Assembly (NCBI GenBank): GCA_910588845.1
Contig: CAJURU010000044.1
Location: 1 to 18,833 of the forward strand
Direction: 5' to 3'
From: an uncultured Lachnospiraceae bacterium
GTDB taxonomy: Bacteria > Bacillota > Clostridia > Lachnospirales > Lachnospiraceae
DNA: 18,833 nucleotides
Part shown: positions 13,447 to 18,833 of the stretch, in pieces
Layout of the letters: each line of letters opens with the position of its first letter
Numbering within the stretch: position 1 is the stretch's first letter
Translations under genes and position numbers: made by a program
The notes under the pieces: model-generated
Told to the model about the DNA's origin: nothing
The model's input: only the letters and a program-made list of their open reading frames with translations
Database searches by the model: none

Positions 13447-14250
13447 TTACTGCTCAATGATTGCAGCCTGTACACCATATTTTTCTGCACACGTTGTCAT
13501 GCTTCCATCTTTGTAACTGGAAGCAAAGAAGTCGTTGAGCGCTTTCGCCAGATCGGAGCCTTTGCGGAAACCAACGCCATACTCTTCGCTGTTAAGGCCA
13601 ACTGTGTATGTAAGGTCGGCGTAGCTGGTTCCTTCTCCTACCATAGCGGCTGCCATCAGGGAATCAATAACTGCGGCGTCAGAGGTTCCGGCTGCCACTT
13701 CCATCAGGGCGTCTGCCTGCGCTTTTACTGCCGTATAATTTAAATCGAGCGCGGATACCTGTTCTTCACCGGCGCTTCCTGCTTCTACGGCGAACGTCAA
13801 ATCAGACAGGCTGTCTGTGTCCTGGTACTGGTCGGCTTTGTCCTTGGGTACGATGACAATCTGCGCATTGTTGCAATAGGCATTGGAACATGCCATGGAG
13901 CTTGTCACTTCGTCAGTCAGCGTCATGCCGTTCCATACGCAGTCGATGGTCTTGCCGTCTAACTCCATAATCTTGTTGTCCCAATCAATTTCCACGAATT
14001 CAGCAGTTACGCCAAGGCTTTTGGCAAATGCTTTTGCCATGTCGGCATCGAAGCCAATCCACTCGCCGTTTTCATCTTTGTAATCCATCGGCTCGAAATC
14101 GGTAATGCCAACGACTAAAGTACCTTTGTCCTTTACATAAGCTAAATCGCTGTCCTCGGCGCTGCCGGATGTCTCAGAGTCAGTTTTGCCGCATGCAGCC
14201 AATGACAACGCCATGATTGCTGCCAGCATAAATACAAGTATCTTTTTCAT
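13447..14250 (-). CDS. amino acid ABC transporter substrate-binding lipoprotein
   Basis: A 267-residue family 3 extracellular solute-binding protein. The signal peptide MKKILVFMLAAIMALSLAAC ends in a lipobox (LAAC, C20), so it is lipid-anchored on the outside of the membrane. The binding fold starts GTLVVGITDFEPMDYKDENG and has EWIGFDADMAKAFAKSLGV and the lobe motif WNGMTLTDEV. The likely ligand is a polar amino acid; which one cannot be decided from sequence reading alone. GGGAG stands before the ATG. First gene of its operon; a gap of 68 bases to the permease may allow higher expression of this subunit. Confidence 0.95.
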   Translation of the reverse strand: MKKILVFMLAAIMALSLAACGKTDSETSGSAEDSDLAYVKDKGTLVVGITDFEPMDYKDENGEWIGFDADMAKAFAKSLGVTAEFVEIDWDNKIMELDGKTIDCVWNGMTLTDEVTSSMACSNAYCNNAQIVIVPKDKADQYQDTDSLSDLTFAVEAGSAGEEQVSALDLNYTAVKAQADALMEVAAGTSDAAVIDSLMAAAMVGEGTSYADLTYTVGLNSEEYGVGFRKGSDLAKALNDFFASSYKDGSMTTCAEKYGVQAAIIEQ

Positions 14251-14297
14251 AATGAATAATCTCCCTTTCTTATGGTATTTTTACGACCTACGCCAAT

Positions 14298-14326
14298 ATA
14301 CTAACAAGTTAGCATACTAAAGTCAA
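14298..14326 (-). promoter_or_regulatory. sigma-A promoter of the ABC importer operon, with a palindrome in the spacer
   Basis: Read on the minus strand: TTGACT (14326-14321), 17-base spacer, TAGTAT (14303-14298). The plus-strand palindrome CTAACAAGTTAG (14301-14312) overlaps the -10 box and spacer and is a candidate operator. The regulator is unknown. Confidence 0.7.
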
Positions 14327-14344
14327 GGGTTAGGAAAAATAATA

Positions 14345-14373
14345 TGGAATAAAAGCGGTATTTGGGTTATAAT
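14345..14373 (+). promoter_or_regulatory. possible promoter of the lyase gene (weak -35)
   Basis: TATAAT (14368-14373) is a perfect -10, but the -35 position 17 bases away reads TGGAAT. The promoter may need an activator, as is common for polysaccharide lyase genes. It lies back to back with the importer promoter. Confidence 0.4.
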
Positions 14374-14426
14374 GGAAGAAATGTTTGGAAGAGAGAAATT
14401 TTTTCAGAAAGGGATGCAGGAATCAT

Positions 14427-17051
14427 ATGAAGAAATGGAAAATGGTTAGGGTAACAGCGAAGATTGATAAACAAAGGAGGAAACGCAGCGGGCGGTTTGC
14501 AAGACGTTTCGCCGCAGGGCTGCTTTGCGCAGCGCTGGCCGCCGGGACAGTGACGCCGCTGCCGGGAATAGAGATCGTGCAGGCGCAGGAGAACCGTAGC
14601 TTCAATAACAAAAGGCAGGTGGAAGCCTTAGACAGGGGCGTGGTGGCAGTGAAAACAAAGGACGGCGTCTATCTGTCCTGGAGGTTCTTGGGCACGGACG
14701 ATGCAGGCACAGCCTTTGACATTTATAGAGACGGGCAGAAGATTACGGCCTCTCCCATCGCAACAAGCACCAATTATTTGGACGCTTCAGGAAATACAGA
14801 GTCCCATTATGTGCTGCATACTTTGCAAAATGGGAAAGACAAGGAGCAGAGCGAATCTATTTCGGTGTGGGAAGACAATTATTTGGATATTCCTCTGGAT
14901 AAACCCGCGCCAGGTGTGACGCCGGATGGCAAAGAATACAGTTACGCACCCAATGACGCGGCCTGCGGAGATGTAGACGGAGACGGCGAGTACGAGATTA
15001 TTTTAAAATGGATGCCTTCTAATTCCGGCGACAACATGGCGGACGGCTACCGTGGAAAGGTATATCTGGATGCTTATAAGATGGACGGCAGAAAATTATG
15101 GCGCGTTGATTTAGGCGTCAACATCCGTGCCGGCGCGCATTATACGCCGTTTCTGGTGTATGACTTTGATGGGGACGGCTATGCGGAAGTGATCTGTAAG
15201 ACAGCAGACGGTACTACAGACGGCGTAGGGAATGTAATTGGGCAGGCCGATAAAGACTGGCGGAGCCTGGCAGGGGTTATTTTGGAAGGACCGGAATATC
15301 TGACGTTATTTGATGGTTTGACAGGCAGAGCGTTAGATACCATTGACTATGAACCGGGGCGCGGTATCCACGGCACGCCGGGCATTCTCAATAAGGAATA
15401 TTGGGGGGATGATTTCGGCAACCGCAGCGAGCGTTACCTGGCGGCAGTAGCGTATCTGGACGGTAAAAAGCCCAGCGCGCTTGTGAGCCGCGGCTATTAC
15501 GAGAATTTTGGCATGACGGCTTACGATATTGTGGATAAGAAATTTCAGAAACGGTGGTTTTTTGATACCAAAGAAACAGGAAATGAGGACTATGCCGGGC
15601 AAGGAAACCATAACCTGGCAGTGGCGGACGTGGATGCGGATGGTTTTGACGAAATTGTCTTTGGCGCCTGTACGATAGACCATGATGGGACAGGGCTCTA
15701 TTCCAGTCAATTAGGACATGGAGACGCTATTCATGTGGGAGATTTTGACCCGGAAAATCCGGGACTGGAAATTTTCAGCTGCTTTGAGGAGAAGCCTTAT
15801 GGCGCAGCGCTGCGCAAAGCCTCCAATGGGGAATTTCTTTTCCGCTATACGTCGGACGGTGATACCGGGCGTGCAATTGCCGGGAATTTCAGTGCGGATA
15901 ATCCTGGTGCGGAGTACTCGGCTTCTATGAGCGATGATTTGTGGAACAGTAGAGGGGAGGCAATCGGCGCCTGGAGCTCCATTACCAAATGGATGCAGAA
16001 TTTCACCATCTACTGGGACGGCGATTTGGAGCAGGAAGTCATGGAACGGACAATGATTGACGGCTATGGCAAAGGGCGTGTATTTACGGCGTCCTACGAC
16101 GTTACATATATTAATGGAACGAAGTCAAACTGTTCCCTGTCAGCAGATTTGTTGGGAGACTGGCGTGAAGAGGTGATCTGGCCATCACAGGACGGCGCTT
16201 ATCTCAGATTGTATCATACGACTTTCCCGACAGAGTACCGAGTGGCTACTTTGATGCATGATACGCAGTACCGGGTGCAGATCGCCACTCAAAATGTGGG
16301 CTACAATCAGCCGGCGCATACGAGTTTCTTCCTGGGAACCGGCTATGATCTGCCCGAACAGCCGCAGGTGGAAGCGGCGGTACCGAAGAAGCCTTTAGAA
16401 CCGGGAAACCCGAATGAGCCAAATAATCCTACAGAACCAGAGCATCCGGGTGACACAGAGAAGCCGGGAGATACCCAGCAGCAGGGTCGTTTGAAGGAAA
16501 CCGCGAAGGTGGGTGCAGCGCAGCTTGCGGCGAACTGTCATGTAAAGGTATCATTTGCTAAAGTCAGCGGCGCTAAGGGATATGATATTTACCGCTCTGC
16601 CAAATCCTCATCCGGTTATAAGAAGATTAAAACTGTGACGAAGAACTCTTTTACAGACAAGAGCGTAAAGGCAGGAAAGACGTATTATTACAAAGTTGTG
16701 GCAAAAGGGAACAAAGCGGCTTACAACAGCCTCATGAGCAAAAAGTACGCGAAAATTACAGTGCTGGCAAAGCCCAAGGTATCATTAAAGGCTGTAAAGA
16801 AGGGAAAAGTAAAAGTTTCCTGGAAGAAAGTAAAATCATCCACCGGGTATGTGATTTACATCTCCAAAAGCAAGACGAAAGGTTTCAAAGCGGTAAAGAC
16901 TGTCAAGAAAGCGGCGGCGGGCAATGTAACCGTAAAGGCAGGCGCAAAGAAGGGCAGATGTTACGTCAAGGTGCGTCCTTATAAGTCGGTAAATGGAAAG
17001 CGTGTATGGGGTACATATTCCAAGACGCTTTCCGTCAAAGTGAAAAAATAA
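14427..17051 (+). CDS. secreted rhamnogalacturonan lyase (PL11 family) with two C-terminal Fn3-like domains
   Basis: About 874 residues. PL11 enzymes cleave the rhamnogalacturonan I backbone of pectin by beta-elimination, outside the cell. A long basic N-region is followed by the hydrophobic core FAAGLLCAALAAG and a probable cleavage after VQA. The Fn3-like PL11 N-domain runs from VEALDRGVVAVKTKDGVYLS. The beta-propeller carries calcium loops DVDGDGEYEI, DFDGDGYAEV and DVDADGFDEI, and the conserved RAGAHYTPFLVYD and EPGRGIHGTPG. A Pro/Glu-rich linker (about 655-685) leads to two lysine-rich Fn3-like modules with no LPXTG. ATG 14427 is preferred over a TTG at 14385, though its ribosome site is weak. 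The gene stands alone, without neighbouring pectin genes. Confidence 0.88.
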   Translation: MKKWKMVRVTAKIDKQRRKRSGRFARRFAAGLLCAALAAGTVTPLPGIEIVQAQENRSFNNKRQVEALDRGVVAVKTKDGVYLSWRFLGTDDAGTAFDIYRDGQKITASPIATSTNYLDASGNTESHYVLHTLQNGKDKEQSESISVWEDNYLDIPLDKPAPGVTPDGKEYSYAPNDAACGDVDGDGEYEIILKWMPSNSGDNMADGYRGKVYLDAYKMDGRKLWRVDLGVNIRAGAHYTPFLVYDFDGDGYAEVICKTADGTTDGVGNVIGQADKDWRSLAGVILEGPEYLTLFDGLTGRALDTIDYEPGRGIHGTPGILNKEYWGDDFGNRSERYLAAVAYLDGKKPSALVSRGYYENFGMTAYDIVDKKFQKRWFFDTKETGNEDYAGQGNHNLAVADVDADGFDEIVFGACTIDHDGTGLYSSQLGHGDAIHVGDFDPENPGLEIFSCFEEKPYGAALRKASNGEFLFRYTSDGDTGRAIAGNFSADNPGAEYSASMSDDLWNSRGEAIGAWSSITKWMQNFTIYWDGDLEQEVMERTMIDGYGKGRVFTASYDVTYINGTKSNCSLSADLLGDWREEVIWPSQDGAYLRLYHTTFPTEYRVATLMHDTQYRVQIATQNVGYNQPAHTSFFLGTGYDLPEQPQVEAAVPKKPLEPGNPNEPNNPTEPEHPGDTEKPGDTQQQGRLKETAKVGAAQLAANCHVKVSFAKVSGAKGYDIYRSAKSSSGYKKIKTVTKNSFTDKSVKAGKTYYYKVVAKGNKAAYNSLMSKKYAKITVLAKPKVSLKAVKKGKVKVSWKKVKSSTGYVIYISKSKTKGFKAVKTVKKAAAGNVTVKAGAKKGRCYVKVRPYKSVNGKRVWGTYSKTLSVKVKK

Positions 17052-17128
17052 ACGGTTGGAATCGAGTGGCGGATAGCTGTTTGTGAAACGAAACCAGCGA
17101 TAGAGAATGGAAAATGACAGGAGCAAAT

Positions 17129-18607
17129 ATGGTTAAGGAACAATTAGAACATCTTAAAATGGGACAGGATTTGCGGAAGAACCTTATTGAGTTGAAACAG
17201 GAGTTGAAAGGTGAAGCGGCGAAAAAGGAACTTCTTGCGCTGCTTGCCGGAGATTACAGTCTTTTTACGGGATTGCTGGATAACCCGGAGCCGAAGGTCC
17301 GTAAAAACGCTGCATTAATTCTGGGAAAGCTGGGACAAGATGAAAATGTAAAGGTTCTGTATCAGGCGTACGAAAAGGAGCAGCAGCGTTTTGTGAAGAG
17401 TGATTATCTCAGGGCCCTGATGGAGCTTGATTGTTCTGTCTGTCAGGCGCAGTTAGTGGAGCGTCTTACACAGCTCGAGCACTATCGTCCCAGGGAGGAG
17501 GAAGAGAAACATATCCGCGAGGAGCTTTTGATGTTGCGCAAGCTGGCGGATAAGGGCGCTGCCCACAGAAAACATTGTTTTCAAGGGTATGGGGACGCCT
17601 GGGAGATTATTCTTACAACCGGCAAAAAGTACCAGCAGGAGACAGCCGAGCAGATCAGAGAGGGGAAGGCGGCTATTTTAAAGAGCGGGGTGCGCGTGCA
17701 TACTGCCCACCTCAAGTCTGTCCTGCGTATTCCGACATACCGTGAATTACTGTTTCCATTAAATATAAGAAAAATCCCCGCTGATCCCAAGGAAGCGGCA
17801 AGGGAGCTGGCGAAGTCCAATCTTCTGGAATTGCTGCATAAGGCGCATAAGGCGGAGGATAGTTTCTATTTTCGCTTGGGAATGCAAAGCAAAAAGACAA
17901 TAGAACAGCGCAGCGCGTTTATAAAAAGGTGCAGTTTTGCGCTGGAGCAGGAGACGGGGGGAAAACTGAAAAATTCCCCTTCGGGTTATGAGCTGGAAAT
18001 CCGCCTGGCAGAAAATCAGGAAGGACAGTTTGTGCCGTTTGTGAAATTGTTTACATTTGGCAAAGATCGTTTTTCTTACCGCAAATATACGGTGGCGTCA
18101 TCCATCCGGCCGGAGCAGGCGGCATTGATTGTTCGCTTGGCGAAGCCTTATATGCAGGAACAGGCGCAGGTTTTAGATCCATTTTGCGGAGTGGGGACGA
18201 TGTTGATTGAGCGTGAGCGGATATGCCCCGCAAAGGTAATGTATGGGGTTGATATCTTCGGGGAGGCCATTGCCAAGGCAAAGGAGAATACGAAACTTGC
18301 GGGCAGGGAGATTTACTATATCAACCGGGATTTCTATGAATTTACGCATAAATATGCTTTTGATGAGATTATTACAGATATGCCGGAGCGTGGGAAAAAG
18401 AGTAAGGATGAACAGGATGCGCTTTATGCGGCCTTCTTTGATAAAGCGGACGAGGTACTAACAGATAAAGGGCGGATTATCATGTATTCCAATGAGAAGA
18501 ACTTTGTCAAAAAACAGCTGCGGCTGCATAAAGAGTTTACGCTTTTGCGGGAATACAGCATGGATGAGAAAGATAATTTCTATTTGTTTATTATTTGTAA
18601 GTGTTGA
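17129..18607 (+). CDS. HEAT-repeat plus class I SAM methyltransferase (THUMP/Trm14-TrmN-like RNA MTase)
   Basis: About 492 residues. The N-terminal 130 residues are helical with HEAT-like units (NPEPKVRKNAALILGKLGQD, then KSDYLRALMELD). A middle part (about 155-310) is THUMP-like in position and includes FYFRLGMQSKK and YELEIRLAE. The catalytic domain starts RKYTVASSIRPEQAALIVRL. SAM motif I is VLDPFCGVGTMLIE, an acidic residue follows in YGVDIFG, and the catalytic motif IV is TDMPERG in place of the usual NPPYG or DPPY. Relatives methylate guanosine in tRNA or 23S rRNA; the exact target is unknown. ATG 17129 has AGGAG 5 bases upstream and is preferred over ATG 17114. It is not obviously co-transcribed with the lyase gene. 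Confidence 0.82.
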   Translation: MVKEQLEHLKMGQDLRKNLIELKQELKGEAAKKELLALLAGDYSLFTGLLDNPEPKVRKNAALILGKLGQDENVKVLYQAYEKEQQRFVKSDYLRALMELDCSVCQAQLVERLTQLEHYRPREEEEKHIREELLMLRKLADKGAAHRKHCFQGYGDAWEIILTTGKKYQQETAEQIREGKAAILKSGVRVHTAHLKSVLRIPTYRELLFPLNIRKIPADPKEAARELAKSNLLELLHKAHKAEDSFYFRLGMQSKKTIEQRSAFIKRCSFALEQETGGKLKNSPSGYELEIRLAENQEGQFVPFVKLFTFGKDRFSYRKYTVASSIRPEQAALIVRLAKPYMQEQAQVLDPFCGVGTMLIERERICPAKVMYGVDIFGEAIAKAKENTKLAGREIYYINRDFYEFTHKYAFDEIITDMPERGKKSKDEQDALYAAFFDKADEVLTDKGRIIMYSNEKNFVKKQLRLHKEFTLLREYSMDEKDNFYLFIICKC

Positions 18608-18709
18608 GACAATGTCAGGTTGCAGGCAAAGGGTTGTTGTTCATTCGTAACATGAATCTGTAAACAGAAATGGACTATAATATTTTTTTGAGAAATTTTC
18701 AAAATGATA

Positions 18710-18738
18710 TTGACATTTTCGTCGAGTTTTGTTATTAT
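18710..18738 (+). promoter_or_regulatory. strong sigma-A promoter for the tRNA gene
   Basis: TTGACA (18710-18715), 17-base spacer, TATTAT (18733-18738). The start of transcription would be near 18745, some 35 bases before the mature tRNA 5' end. Confidence 0.8.
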
Positions 18739-18779
18739 TTTAAAGTCGTCAAGATGACATGGCAATTGCAAAGTTGTCT

Positions 18780-18833
18780 GCGGAAGTGCTGGAATTGGCA
18801 GACAGGCAAGACTAAGGATCTTGTGTCTGTATA
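18780..18833 (+). tRNA. tRNA-Leu(AAG), 5' part, cut by the window edge
   Basis: The sequence begins with acceptor strand GCGGAAG, a D-arm CTG/CAG with AATTGGCAGA in the loop, and an anticodon stem CAAGA (18807-18811) with TCTTG (18819-18823). The loop CTAAGGA gives anticodon AAG at 18814-18816, which reads CUU leucine codons (and CUC/CUA if A34 becomes inosine). The following bases start a long variable arm, as in leucine tRNAs. The T arm and 3' end are outside the window. Confidence 0.88.

Overview
The window looks like chromosomal DNA of a gut-type Lachnospiraceae or related Clostridia. The grounds are strong AGGAGG ribosome sites, moderate GC, LytTR/GHKL signalling, a secreted pectin lyase with lysine-rich Fn3-like tail domains, and a tRNA-Leu(AAG). 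This is inferred from gene style, not from a marker gene. No rRNA, CRISPR array, transposase or integrase is visible.

Layout. (1) Bases 1-3258 are an AT-rich accessory stretch. Three GNAT acetyltransferases lie in tandem (61-1546), followed by a small gene broken by two single-A deletions (1562-1721). Next comes a type I toxin-antitoxin-like locus (about 1826-2180): a tiny holin-like membrane peptide on the minus strand with an antisense RNA promoter facing it. Last is a macrolide-family glycosyltransferase relic with a large internal deletion and a T-run frameshift (2378-3258). (2) Bases 3220-7434 hold a signalling block: two overlapping sigma-A promoters, a LytTR response regulator, a GHKL sensor kinase and a membrane-anchored diguanylate cyclase. 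(3) Bases 7514-8482 encode a Gfo/Idh/MocA oxidoreductase ending in a terminator. (4) Bases 8632-11856 hold a two-gene operon: an AAA-type P-loop ATPase overlapping a TPR protein with eight 42-residue kinesin-light-chain-like repeats. It is closed by a long inverted repeat. (5) Bases 11894-14326, minus strand, form an amino-acid ABC importer operon (binding lipoprotein, permease, ATPase) under a good promoter. (6) Bases 14345-17051, divergent from the importer, encode a secreted PL11-type rhamnogalacturonan lyase. (7) Bases 17129-18607 encode a HEAT-repeat/THUMP-like methyltransferase fusion. (8) Bases 18710-18833 hold a consensus promoter and the 5' part of tRNA-Leu(AAG), cut by the window edge.

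How the parts work together. The regulator and kinase are a cognate pair, and the diguanylate cyclase downstream has its own promoter. The ATPase and TPR genes overlap and almost certainly act together; the layout (NTPase plus diversifiable superstructure-forming repeats) is that of STAND-like conflict or signalling systems, so this pair is the best candidate for an undescribed system here. The importer and lyase are separate nutrient-acquisition units that share a divergent promoter region. The accessory stretch at the left has three relics of different kinds, which suggests acquired DNA in decay.
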